Assembly: GCA_002313925.1 (NCBI GenBank)
Contig: DCAZ01000018.1
Location: 1-45,336, forward strand
Length of the DNA stretch: 45,336 bases
Direction of reading: 5' to 3'
Source of the DNA: Gemmatimonadales bacterium UBA1120
GTDB taxonomy: Bacteria; Gemmatimonadota; Gemmatimonadetes; Longimicrobiales; Gaopeijiaceae
Numbering within the stretch: the first letter of the stretch is position 1; each line of letters starts with the position of its first letter. The position numbers were made by a program, and so were the translations under genes. Positions 34,845-43,461 of this stretch are shown here, piece after piece. The notes under the pieces are model-generated. The model was not told the DNA's origin. It did not search any database and worked only from the letters and a program-made list of their open reading frames with translations.

Positions 34845-35363
34845 TCAAGTAGTAAAAGTCGTGACTGCAGTATCGCCGTAACGCCTCGTGTGCGCGACAT
34901 CAGCCGTGTCTAACTCTTCCCCCCAACGATGCTCCAACCAAAGCTCACGCGCAAAGGGCCTTTGAAGAAAAAAAGAAACTAGCTTGACTGACGCTGCAGT
35001 CCCGTAGGGTGGATCCGCAAGAGCAACATCGAAAACCTTACGGTTCCCATCCAAATAATGGAACACGTCATCCTCTACAACCATGCACTTATCCGAGGCA
35101 TCAAGCAATTCGATGTTGGCTCGGACAATGCGAAGAGCGCCTCGGTCTTGCTCAACAAAAACTGCAGATGAAGCCCCCCGACTTAGCGCTTCCAGTCCAA
35201 GCGCACCGGAGCCTGAGAAAAGGTCAAGTACGGTGATTTTATCCATACTTCCACCCATTGCCGACATCCATGCCTCTCTAACCCTATCGGCCGTAGGCCT
35301 AACGCTAGTCCCCCCTAGGGAGCCCAAGCGTCGTCCCTTCCAACATCCCGAAATAATCCTCAA
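34845..35363 (-). CDS. rsmD: 16S rRNA (guanine966-N2)-methyltransferase RsmD
   Basis: The 172-aa methyltransferase has the N-terminal MRIISGCWKGRRL and RPTADRVREAW segments, the SAM site VLDLFSGSGALGLEAL at 45-60 and catalytic DPPY at 117-120 (ALADPPYG). It methylates G966 of 16S rRNA. The start is TTG, overlapping the recJ stop as TTGA; the family's own N-terminal motif begins at once, which supports this rare codon. It is followed by coaD. Confidence 0.93.
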   Translation of the reverse strand: MRIISGCWKGRRLGSLGGTSVRPTADRVREAWMSAMGGSMDKITVLDLFSGSGALGLEALSRGASSAVFVEQDRGALRIVRANIELLDASDKCMVVEDDVFHYLDGNRKVFDVALADPPYGTAASVKLVSFFLQRPFARELWLEHRWGEELDTADVAHTRRYGDTAVTTFTT

Positions 35364-37132
35364 TCGTCTTTCCTATGCACTCTGATTTCGAGAAGGCGAG
35401 CCTGCACACTGACCTTTCCCCTGAATTCATTTCGCTCAAGCTGAACTGCAATGTCGTATAGACCGTGGGAAAGGTTGTCAGGTGAATGCCTATCAGCCAA
35501 ACCAAAGCCGATCGCCTCCATAGCACCATCATTCCCGATCAACGTCGTCTTGATATGATTGGTACCGACAATCTTGGTTTGCTCAAAAGCCACCTCACGG
35601 ATAATAAAAACCGGAGAAGTGTTACCTATGCCATGTGGGCCCAAGTACTTAAGCCAATGAATTAACTGTAAGTCTATCGAAGCGAGACTTATTTCAAGGT
35701 CCACGAACAACTCGGAGCGAAGCTCATCCATGGAGAACCGCTGGTTAGCAGCAATGTTGAAGGCCTCGCGCAAATCAGGCAGGGCTTCCCGAGCCACATC
35801 CATTCCCGCGGCTTGCTTATGACCACCGAAACGGATTAAGTGCTCCGAACATTCCTTCAACGCCTCAAAGAGGTTGAATCCAGCAATTGAGCGCCCGCTT
35901 CCGCGACCTCTTTCTCCATCTAGGGCAATTATTAGAACTGGGCGCTGGATCTTTTCCACGATCCTGGTAGCAACAATACCAATCACTCCAGGATGCCACC
36001 CATCGTTAGCCAGAACAACGCCCATTTCACGACTCAGATCATAATCACGTTCGAGTAGCTCTAGAGCTTCGTCAAAAGTCCGCTGATCTTCTGCTCTTCG
36101 TTCCTGATTGGTCTGATCAAGTTTTCTTGCTAGCAAAAGAGCTTCAGAAGGATCGTCAGTTAGCAGAAGCTGGAGGGCGTCTGTAGTCTCACCAACCCGA
36201 CCAGCAGAATTAATCCTTGGTGCAATTACAAAGCCAATCTCTCTTTCTGTGATGTCCTGGCCCGAAATATCTGTGACATCGAGGAGGGCTCGTATCCCAG
36301 GAACGATAGTATGGGCAAAACGGCGCAGACCGAAGTGTACTAAACTCCGGTTTTCTCCGCACAGAGGAACCATGTCTGCCACCGTGGCGAGAGCAACTAG
36401 GTCAAGGTATTCGACGAGCGGTTCGGGGTCCTTACCAGCTGCTATCGACACTAATTCACAGATCTTATAAGCCAGTGCAGTACCACAAAGTCCCTTGTTT
36501 GGATACGCACAATCTGGTCTTAATGGGTTTACCACTGCGGTGGCATTAGGAAGTGAATCAGAAACCGTATGATGATCAGTGATGATTACATCAATCCCTG
36601 CTGCACGAGCAGCTTCCACAGTCCGGTGTGCAGCAGTGCCGCAGTCAGCAGTAATGATTAGCTCGGCTCCCACATCGCGCGCTGCCTGCAACCCTGCAGC
36701 CCCAAAGTCATAACCATCTCTGAGTCTGTGTGGCACGAAAGGAACGACCTGCCCACCTAAAGAGGTTAACCAGCGAGTCATAAGTGCCGCTGCACTTATT
36801 CCATCAACATCGTAGTCCCCATGCACAAGAATTGTTTGATGAGAATCGATTGATTCAGTAATCCGCTCAGCAGCGATCTCTGCATCTGCCAGAGTCGCAG
36901 GGTCGTGGAGTTGACTGAGGTCTGGTCGTAAGAAACGCTTTGCTTTTTCCGGGGGCGTTAATCCTCGGACAGCTAAAAGTGCACAGACCGTTTCGGGTAA
37001 TCGCAGCTCATCAATGAGAGATTGAACGGTCTCCGAATCAGGTTGTTCAGAGATGACCCACTGGCGCTTCGATAGATAGCTTCCTGGACCCAGGCCACCG
37101 GACTCTCCTCCGCGAGGCCCGCCAATCGTCAC
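35360..37132 (-). CDS. recJ: Single-strand-specific 5'-3' exonuclease RecJ
   Basis: The 590-aa DHH-family nuclease has DYDVD at 106-110 (HGDYDVDGISA), the ADCGT strand near 162 and DHH at 186-188 (ITDHHTVSD). The downstream DHHA1 domain includes GRGSGRSIAGFNL and the FGGHKQAAGM motif. A C-terminal OB-like domain follows. RecJ resects DNA ends in recombination and mismatch repair. The start is GTG, overlapping the stop of the coiled-coil zinc-ribbon gene (GTGA); the first 20 residues are Gly-rich and poorly conserved, so a later start is possible. Confidence 0.95.
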   Translation of the reverse strand: MTIGGPRGGESGGLGPGSYLSKRQWVISEQPDSETVQSLIDELRLPETVCALLAVRGLTPPEKAKRFLRPDLSQLHDPATLADAEIAAERITESIDSHQTILVHGDYDVDGISAAALMTRWLTSLGGQVVPFVPHRLRDGYDFGAAGLQAARDVGAELIITADCGTAAHRTVEAARAAGIDVIITDHHTVSDSLPNATAVVNPLRPDCAYPNKGLCGTALAYKICELVSIAAGKDPEPLVEYLDLVALATVADMVPLCGENRSLVHFGLRRFAHTIVPGIRALLDVTDISGQDITEREIGFVIAPRINSAGRVGETTDALQLLLTDDPSEALLLARKLDQTNQERRAEDQRTFDEALELLERDYDLSREMGVVLANDGWHPGVIGIVATRIVEKIQRPVLIIALDGERGRGSGRSIAGFNLFEALKECSEHLIRFGGHKQAAGMDVAREALPDLREAFNIAANQRFSMDELRSELFVDLEISLASIDLQLIHWLKYLGPHGIGNTSPVFIIREVAFEQTKIVGTNHIKTTLIGNDGAMEAIGFGLADRHSPDNLSHGLYDIAVQLERNEFRGKVSVQARLLEIRVHRKDD

Positions 37133-37950
37133 TCGTCTACCTGATCCTCATCTACTGTTTCTCCAGAGACTTCTTGGGATACAGCAGCCTCTTCCTCAGC
37201 TGGCTCCTCGGCTTCCATCACTTCCGCTAGCTCATCTCCATGCTCAGTCACGGTGAGAATAACTCCACATCCCTCACACCGGATCAGAGCCTTTCCATGT
37301 CTAATTTCATTCTGAAGCTGAGGAGGAACGATCCCAAAACAATGACTACAGGCACCATCTTCGGTCAGAGCCGCAACTGCGGTAACCCTTCCACCTCGCC
37401 TGATGCCTTCATATAACCTGAGCTCCATTACATCCATTGCATCAACGAAATTCTCCCTATCCTGCTCCATTGTATCAAGTTCTTTTTCAGCCGTGTCATG
37501 TCCAGATCTCAATTCCTCTAATCGCGGACCAACGAACGCCCGAGCCTCCGTTATCGCCTCATCTAATTCCTCTAGACGACCCTCCATTTTCCGGATCTGA
37601 TCAAGTAGCGATAGTGCCTCCTGCTCATCATTCTGCAACGCCCGTTTCACCATCTCGAGCTCTGCACTGACCGCTGCTTCTTCTCGGAGATTTCTTACTG
37701 ACCCCGATCGTTCATCTAATTTTTTCTGGCGTTCGCGTTTCTCCGCTACGCTTAGTTCCAGTTGACGTTCTTCTAGGTTTATTTCCTTGAGTCGAGCTCG
37801 TGTCTTCTCTGCATCACTCTCCAACACCAGCGCTGGTTCCTCAACCTCCTCAAGTAACGGATCGAATGCCCTTATCCGCTGTTGTCCCGCAAGGATCTTA
37901 AGGTCAATTCGTTGAAGCTCTACAAGGTTGCTGCGATCTTGATCCGTCAT
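37129..37950 (-). CDS. Coiled-coil protein with C4 zinc ribbon
   Basis: Numbered from ATG 37950 the protein has 273 residues: a long coiled coil (about 10-180, rich in Glu, Leu and Arg heptads), a C4 zinc ribbon (CSHCFG then CEGCG near 205-230) and an acidic tail of about 40 residues. This matches the widespread C4-type zinc-ribbon family (DUF164-like), often encoded near RNA or DNA metabolism genes; its role is not settled. An upstream frame extension to 38022 overlaps dnaG, but a GGAG site just before ATG 37950 decides the start. Its stop overlaps recJ (GTGA). Confidence 0.82.
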   Translation of the reverse strand: MTDQDRSNLVELQRIDLKILAGQQRIRAFDPLLEEVEEPALVLESDAEKTRARLKEINLEERQLELSVAEKRERQKKLDERSGSVRNLREEAAVSAELEMVKRALQNDEQEALSLLDQIRKMEGRLEELDEAITEARAFVGPRLEELRSGHDTAEKELDTMEQDRENFVDAMDVMELRLYEGIRRGGRVTAVAALTEDGACSHCFGIVPPQLQNEIRHGKALIRCEGCGVILTVTEHGDELAEVMEAEEPAEEEAAVSQEVSGETVDEDQVDE

Positions 37951-37963
37951 GTGCTCCGCTCTT

Positions 37964-39766
37964 TTAGGTTGTATCGCCCACCGACGCACTCTGTCTTTGC
38001 AGAATTGTCGGATCCAGGTCACGCACTTCTTTTGTCCATTCTTTCAGTGTCTTAAGAAGCTCTAATTTCTCGTCTTCATCCTGTGTCAGTTCCATCTGAT
38101 GCTGGATATCTTTGACGTGTCGGTAACCTACCTCTGCACGAATCCGATCCACGGACTTCCTGAATACTTCCTGCCCGTGATTGATTTCCATCGGATCCGA
38201 CAGAATCTCCTCAAATTTCTGAGCAGCTAGGGCGTCCATAGACGCGGGTACGACACGCAGTTCAGGGTTATCAAGAAGAGCGTGAAAGATGGTGCGGTAC
38301 GACTGATCGTCAAAGTCCTCCGGTGAGATCAATTCCGTAGCTCGTTCCACCCATTCAGGGCCTTTAGTCATCATGAGGAGGACCTGTCGTTCTACGGCAG
38401 CCTTTGGCACTAAGGGTAAGGGCTTGATAGGGTATTCCCTGGATTTAAAGGCTTTGGTTGTCTTTGCGACGCGTGGGCGCTGCTTCTTCAACTCTTCTTC
38501 GAGGGTCTCTCTACGGACTCCCGTCTTGCCTGCAACCTTGGTCACATAGATGTCCCGAAGGGCAGCATCCGCTGCACATCGGATAGTGGGCAACAGGCGA
38601 TCAAGTGCGGACCTTTTCCCCCCGATAGAGGAGAAATAGTCTCTCTCTTCCAGGATTTGAAGCTTACGATCGAGAACATCGACTGCCTGATCCAGGTATT
38701 CACCCAGAGCTTCCGGACCTTGATTTCTCACAACCGTATCTGGGTCCTCACCCGGTGGCAAAGTCACTACTCCTGGATGGAGTCCGGCTTCTAGAAGGGT
38801 GTCCCCAGCCTTGAACGTGGCCCGTAGACCGGCAGCATCTGAGTCAAAGAGTATCAGTGTGCGCTTTGTGTAGCGTGCCAAAAGTCTTGCCTGCTCGGGC
38901 GTCAGAGCAGTTCCCAGAGACGCGACGGTGTTATCGAAACCATGGGCTGCAAGTGAGACCACATCCATGTACCCTTCAACCAATAGTGCACACTCTTCAC
39001 GGCGGACAGCGTGCCGAGCCCACGACAGTCCGTATAGATTTTCACCTTTCCTGTAGATCCGCGTCTCTGGAGAATTGAGATACTTGGGTGCGCCTGTTTG
39101 ATTTGACTGAAAATCTCTTCCGCCGAACGCGATGACCCGACCCGAAACGCTTTCGATGGGAAACATGATACGACCCCGAAAACGATCGTACGGGTCTTTC
39201 TTGCGATCACTGGTATTAAGGAGACCCACCTCCAGCATGAGGTCGTCTTCTAGTCCGTGCTTCCCTGCAGCACTGCGCAATGCCCCCCAATCATCTGGGG
39301 CATACCCCACGCCAAATCGTTCTGCGACTTCTGGACTGATCCCTCGCCCTTCTATGTAGGTTCGGGCCGCCGCACCACCATCAGGGTCTGTGAGGCACTC
39401 TCGAAACCAGTCCTGTGCAAACGCGTTGATGGCGTATAGAGGACGATTCGGGTCGTCCGCTTCAGCAGACCTCTTTACCTCACGTACTTCGACCCCAGCT
39501 CGCCCGGCTACGTGTTTTACAGCCTCCACAAAGTCCATACCCTGGCGTTCCATCAAGAACTTGAACACATCCCCCGACTGGCCACATCCAAAACACTTGA
39601 AGAAGCCCTTGTCAGGAACAACGTGAAAGCTTGGAGTGCGTTCCTCATGAAACGGGCAATTCGCTTTGAATTCCTTGCCGGCTTTCTTCAACGCTACAAA
39701 TTCACCAATGACATCAACAATATCGGCGCGGGCGCGGATTTCTTCGACTATTTCATCGGGAATCAT
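37964..39766 (-). CDS. dnaG: DNA primase DnaG
   Basis: The 600-aa primase makes RNA primers for replication. The N-terminal CHC2 zinc finger has C37, H40, C58 and C61 (ANCPFHEERTPSF then FFKCFGCGQSGD). The TOPRIM core includes the LVEGYMDVVSLAAHG and LILFDSDAAG motifs. The C-terminal helicase-binding region is present. The ATG overlaps the Smr-domain gene stop as ATGA. In many bacteria rpoD follows dnaG; here the coiled-coil zinc ribbon and recJ follow instead. Confidence 0.96.
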   Translation of the reverse strand: MIPDEIVEEIRARADIVDVIGEFVALKKAGKEFKANCPFHEERTPSFHVVPDKGFFKCFGCGQSGDVFKFLMERQGMDFVEAVKHVAGRAGVEVREVKRSAEADDPNRPLYAINAFAQDWFRECLTDPDGGAAARTYIEGRGISPEVAERFGVGYAPDDWGALRSAAGKHGLEDDLMLEVGLLNTSDRKKDPYDRFRGRIMFPIESVSGRVIAFGGRDFQSNQTGAPKYLNSPETRIYRKGENLYGLSWARHAVRREECALLVEGYMDVVSLAAHGFDNTVASLGTALTPEQARLLARYTKRTLILFDSDAAGLRATFKAGDTLLEAGLHPGVVTLPPGEDPDTVVRNQGPEALGEYLDQAVDVLDRKLQILEERDYFSSIGGKRSALDRLLPTIRCAADAALRDIYVTKVAGKTGVRRETLEEELKKQRPRVAKTTKAFKSREYPIKPLPLVPKAAVERQVLLMMTKGPEWVERATELISPEDFDDQSYRTIFHALLDNPELRVVPASMDALAAQKFEEILSDPMEINHGQEVFRKSVDRIRAEVGYRHVKDIQHQMELTQDEDEKLELLKTLKEWTKEVRDLDPTILQRQSASVGDTT

Positions 39767-40260
39767 GGCTCTCCGCCGAACATCACAATTGTGACACCCG
39801 CTCCGCCTTCGTAGGGATAACCCATGCGGGTGTCCACTACACGTAAGTCTTTTTCAAGTATCTCAGCCACACGTTTGCGGAGTGCTCCTGTACCCTTGCC
39901 GTGAATAACGCGGATCTCAGATAGATCCTCCAAAACTGCGTCATCCAATGCTCTCGAAAGTTCAAGCTCCACCTGATTCACCCGCATTCCATGGAGGTCG
40001 ACTTCAAGTCTGGCCGTTCCCAACTCGGGTCCCTGCCATCCCCTATCTTGATCACTCTGGATATCCTCAGACCGAGCAGTGATAGCTTGGATTTCTGAAA
40101 GAGCCATATCTAGCTTGAGTCCCCCCGCTTCAAGAATCACACGATCACGACTGACCTCAATCACTTTACCCCGAATTCCGGTTGCACGAACCCGCACGCT
40201 TGTACCCTTCTGAACCTGCAGCACAGAACGTGACAGCGGGACTCTTCTTTGCTCACTCAC
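39763..40260 (-). CDS. Stand-alone KOW-like plus Smr protein (MutS2 C-terminus)
   Basis: The 165-aa protein consists of a KOW-like segment (KGTSVRVRATGIRGKVIEV, about 18-36), a short linker and a full Smr domain with VDLHGMRV near 87 and HGKGTG at 120-125, ending GGAGVTIVMF. This is the layout of the last 160 residues of MutS2; the lever, core and ATPase domains (about 600 residues) are absent. It lies between yqeY and dnaG, where I would expect full mutS2 in relatives. Smr domains cut nucleic acids or, in MutS2, help split collided ribosomes. Its ATGA overlap with dnaG suggests that it is translated. Confidence 0.85.
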   Translation of the reverse strand: MSEQRRVPLSRSVLQVQKGTSVRVRATGIRGKVIEVSRDRVILEAGGLKLDMALSEIQAITARSEDIQSDQDRGWQGPELGTARLEVDLHGMRVNQVELELSRALDDAVLEDLSEIRVIHGKGTGALRKRVAEILEKDLRVVDTRMGYPYEGGAGVTIVMFGGEP

Positions 40261-40305
40261 CCCTGTAACCTTGTCCTGACTCTGGTTTGGATTTGTGAAT
40301 CAAGT

Positions 40306-40746
40306 TCACCGGCCAAGTTCTTCACGCACTATCCGATTTGCTTCTTTACCATCATATCGGCCTCCGATTTGCGGCATAACCCGACCCATCAACATCCCCA
40401 TTTGGTCTACACCGTCCTCAATTGCATCCCGCACCAACGCTCTAACCTCATCTTCTGACATACCTTCTGGGAGATATTCACTCAAGACTGTAAGCTGAGC
40501 TTCTTCTCCGCTGGCAAGCTCATCACGACCAGCGGCACGCATCTGAGACGCGGCATCCTTCCGCTGCTTGATACCTCTTGAGAGCACTTTAACAGTTTGG
40601 TCATCACTCAGCTCTGCCCCCAATTCTATTTCCCTGTTATGGACATCGGCTAGAATGGTTGAAAGGACAAGCGTGCGAAGCTTATCGCGGTCTTTTCTCG
40701 CAGAAGTAAGGTCAGACCTCAATCGGTTCTTCAGTTCGTGGGACAC
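40306..40746 (-). CDS. yqeY: GatB/YqeY domain protein
   Basis: The 146-aa protein is a YqeY-type stand-alone relative of the GatB tail domain: an N-terminal helical part (LKNRLRSDLTSARKDRD, LRTLVLSTI) and a C-terminal domain ending MGMLMGRVMPQIGGRYDGKE and NRIVREELG. The family has tRNA-binding ancestry and is thought to affect amidotransferase or translation functions, but its role is unproven. The start is GTG. It lies between hit and the Smr gene, on the same strand. Confidence 0.92.
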   Translation of the reverse strand: MSHELKNRLRSDLTSARKDRDKLRTLVLSTILADVHNREIELGAELSDDQTVKVLSRGIKQRKDAASQMRAAGRDELASGEEAQLTVLSEYLPEGMSEDEVRALVRDAIEDGVDQMGMLMGRVMPQIGGRYDGKEANRIVREELGR

Positions 40747-40834
40747 GGGTCACTCTTCCCTTCACTTGGGTTTTATTAGGCCAACCAAAACAGCGATCCT
40801 AGTAACGTACCGAGTCAATCGGAGGAAACCACTC

Positions 40835-41185
40835 TCATCCTGGCGGCCACCGGAGCGCCCGGCCACCAAGCAAGTGTAGGTGTAGGTGATGAACGGTCTG
40901 ACCACCATCTGCCCCTACATTTATCACAGTTCGATAACCACTGTGGGACAGGCCTTCATCTCTAGCAATCTCTTTAGCGGTAAGCATGATGTGTCCCATA
41001 AGGTTACGGTTCTCATCAGCGACAGATGCAAGCGAATCCAAGTGCTGTTTGGGAATTACTAAAATATGGATGGGTGCCTGAGGGTTAATGTCACGAAATG
41101 CAAGCACTTCATCGTCTTTGTACAAGATATCTGCCGGAACATCCCCGACGACAATTTTGCAGAAAAGACATTCATTAGCAGTCAT
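40835..41185 (-). CDS. HIT-family nucleotide hydrolase (HinT-like)
   Basis: Numbered from ATG 41185, the 116-aa protein has CLFCKIVVGDVPAD at the N terminus and the HIT motif HHLHLHLLGG near 97-106, with the catalytic middle His. HinT-type enzymes hydrolyse AMP-lysine and related adenosine phosphoramidates. An open frame extends to 41230, but its extra 15 residues are not family-like, and a GGAAA stretch precedes ATG 41185. It lies upstream of yqeY with an 88-base gap. Confidence 0.9.
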   Translation of the reverse strand: MTANECLFCKIVVGDVPADILYKDDEVLAFRDINPQAPIHILVIPKQHLDSLASVADENRNLMGHIMLTAKEIARDEGLSHSGYRTVINVGADGGQTVHHLHLHLLGGRALRWPPG

Positions 41186-41383
41186 AAAGTGAGTTTCCAA
41201 ATAGAGGGATAAGCAGGCATAGTAGTCCACCTAACCGATCTTGTGGGTGGTTGGAACGGAGCGCAATGGTAGGATTGATCACCGTGTCCGGCCGGATTTC
41301 TATATTGAAAAGACCCACTTATGAAGAGCTGCTTTTCTTACATTTATAGGTTTTAAAATAGGCTGCCAGCTACGTAGAGCGTC

Positions 41384-42256
41384 TCAAACACTTTTGAATA
41401 AACCACTTGTCCATTCGCCGTCACGGTCGACTTCAGCACACCTAAACCCTTCAGCTCTTGTATTCTCGAGAAAGCAAGGCCATTCCATTGAGAGGATACC
41501 TGACATAACTAACCACCCGTCTTCGATTAGTGCATTACGGAAAGCAGGAAGAAACGAGCACAGAACATCGGTCTCTATGTTAGCGACAATACCATCAACG
41601 GGTCCCATTGCTTGAAGACTCTGGGCGTCAGCCCACTCTTCAACACAGTTGATTCGGCTAGACACTGCATTTTCTTGCACGTTCTTTTGTAGGGCTTCAA
41701 ATGACGGCAAATCCCCCTCAATTGCGATAGCTTCACTCGCACCTAGTGCTGCTGCTGCAATCGCTAATATCCCTGAGCCTGAGCCAACATCTAGTATTCG
41801 GTCATCAACCTTGAGAGCTGAGGCGAGGAGCCTCAAGCTTCCACGAGTTGTACCGTGTTCAGCAGTTCCAAAAGCCATGCCGGGGTCAATCACGATCACG
41901 ATATCGTCAGGTTCGGGATGGAATTGCACCCACGATGGACGCACTACAATACTATCCGTGATCCTTTTAGGGCCGAGTCCGCGTTTCCATTTCTCAGACC
42001 AGTCCTCATTTGCTTGCCAACGAGTTACTAAATGGATTTCTTCATTGCCGATAGCAGAGTTGATACGAGACCTTAAGAGCTCTACGAAGCCAGATAGGTC
42101 ACCGGGTTCTTCAAAGTACGTGTAGAGCCAACCGTCGCGTTCGAGCACGCCCCGACCACACATCTGCACTAACGTATCCACCAAAACCGAAGCCTCGTTA
42201 TCCGTCACCGGTGTACGAATCCCTACTTCCAGCCACCGAAGTTTCGGGTACTTCAT
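41384..42256 (-). CDS. prmA: Ribosomal protein L11 methyltransferase
   Basis: The 290-aa methyltransferase has a weakly conserved N-terminal substrate-binding half, then IDPGMAFGTAEHGTTR near 124-139, the SAM site ILDVGSGSGILAIAA at 154-168 and VANIETDVL near 226, corresponding to the usual N-x-x motif. It methylates amino groups of ribosomal protein L11. The ATG overlaps the dnaJ stop as ATGA, and the dnaJ-prmA order is common. Downstream, 41231-41383 is an AT-rich gap before the HIT gene in which I see no gene. Confidence 0.93.
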   Translation of the reverse strand: MKYPKLRWLEVGIRTPVTDNEASVLVDTLVQMCGRGVLERDGWLYTYFEEPGDLSGFVELLRSRINSAIGNEEIHLVTRWQANEDWSEKWKRGLGPKRITDSIVVRPSWVQFHPEPDDIVIVIDPGMAFGTAEHGTTRGSLRLLASALKVDDRILDVGSGSGILAIAAAALGASEAIAIEGDLPSFEALQKNVQENAVSSRINCVEEWADAQSLQAMGPVDGIVANIETDVLCSFLPAFRNALIEDGWLVMSGILSMEWPCFLENTRAEGFRCAEVDRDGEWTSGLFKSV

Positions 42257-43419
42257 CCGCCCGTGAACGCCTCCTTCACTCGAGACCAGAACCCCCTATG
42301 TGTTCGACGACGAATTTGCTCCGGCGCGAGTGTTTCAACACCGCGCAAGTTCCCTAGAGCCTCTTCCTGTTGGGCGTTGAGATCCGTCGGCGTCCACACT
42401 ACCACCCTAATAATCTGATCTCCTCGAACATGACCATTGAGATCAGGGAGGCCAAGCTCCTTAAGATTAAGGTGGTCTCCACTCTGTATGCCGACAGGAA
42501 TCGTGACTTGAGCAGTACCCTCCATCGTGGGCACTTGAACTTCGTCCCCGAGCGCAGCCTGACTAAAGGTTATTGGGAGTTCGTGGAAGATATCTGATCC
42601 ATCGCGTGAGAATCGTGGATCATCTTCAATCTCAAGAAGTACTGCGATATCTCCTCGAGGCCCTCCCCTCGGTCCAACATTCCCACGTCCTCTGAGCGTG
42701 AGAAAATTCTCCGCTGTCACCCCAGCCGGCACCTCTATTTCTATTTCCTCATCACCTCGGGTTCGTCCTTCACCGCGACAAGCACTACACAGCTCCTGGA
42801 TAACCCGACCTTCACCATGACAGTTTTGACAGGGCTGAACACTCACGAACTGTCCAAAAACTGACCGCTGCACATGCCGTTTTTCTCCTGCCCCACCACA
42901 ACCGGGACAAACCACCGGCTGCGTCCCAGATTTCGCACCTGACCCCCCACACGGCTCGCATTTCCCCAGGATTGAAACACGCAGAGTTTTCTTTACTCCG
43001 TGTGCAACCTCCGGAAGTGTAAGAGATACCTGTATCCGTATAGTCTTTCCTTTACGAGATGCAGTTCGTTGTGTCCGCGCACCACCTGCTCCAAAGAGAT
43101 CTTCAAATCCTGCAAAACCACCAGCTCCGAACATCTGCTCGAAGATCGCTCGTGGATCAGCAGGATCGAAACCTCCCCTGCCACCGGGACCAGCGGAGCC
43201 CCTAAGCCCCTGCTCGCCATAGCGGTCATACATCGATCGTTTTTCAGGATCGCAAAGGACTTCATAAGCTTCCGTGACTTGCTTGAATAGCTCTTCAGCT
43301 TCCTTGGAACCTTCATTCCGATCGGGATGATATTTGAACGCAAGTTTACGGTACCTCTTCTTGATTTCCTCGAGGTCCGCATCATGTGACAAGCCAAGTA
43401 ATTCGTAATAATCAGCCAT
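42253..43419 (-). CDS. dnaJ: Chaperone DnaJ
   Basis: The 388-aa type I Hsp40 has a J domain with HPD at 31-33, a Gly/Phe-rich linker (about 72-115) and four CxxCxGxG zinc repeats starting at residues 154, 171, 197 and 211. The C-terminal substrate-binding domains follow. It delivers unfolded clients to DnaK and stimulates its ATPase. It follows hrcA by 42 bases. No grpE or dnaK lies between, so those are elsewhere. Its stop overlaps prmA (ATGA). Confidence 0.97.
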   Translation of the reverse strand: MADYYELLGLSHDADLEEIKKRYRKLAFKYHPDRNEGSKEAEELFKQVTEAYEVLCDPEKRSMYDRYGEQGLRGSAGPGGRGGFDPADPRAIFEQMFGAGGFAGFEDLFGAGGARTQRTASRKGKTIRIQVSLTLPEVAHGVKKTLRVSILGKCEPCGGSGAKSGTQPVVCPGCGGAGEKRHVQRSVFGQFVSVQPCQNCHGEGRVIQELCSACRGEGRTRGDEEIEIEVPAGVTAENFLTLRGRGNVGPRGGPRGDIAVLLEIEDDPRFSRDGSDIFHELPITFSQAALGDEVQVPTMEGTAQVTIPVGIQSGDHLNLKELGLPDLNGHVRGDQIIRVVVWTPTDLNAQQEEALGNLRGVETLAPEQIRRRTHRGFWSRVKEAFTGG

Positions 43420-43461
43420 TAGAAAACTGTTGGAGATGTACAGTGCGGTAGTAGACTTGGA

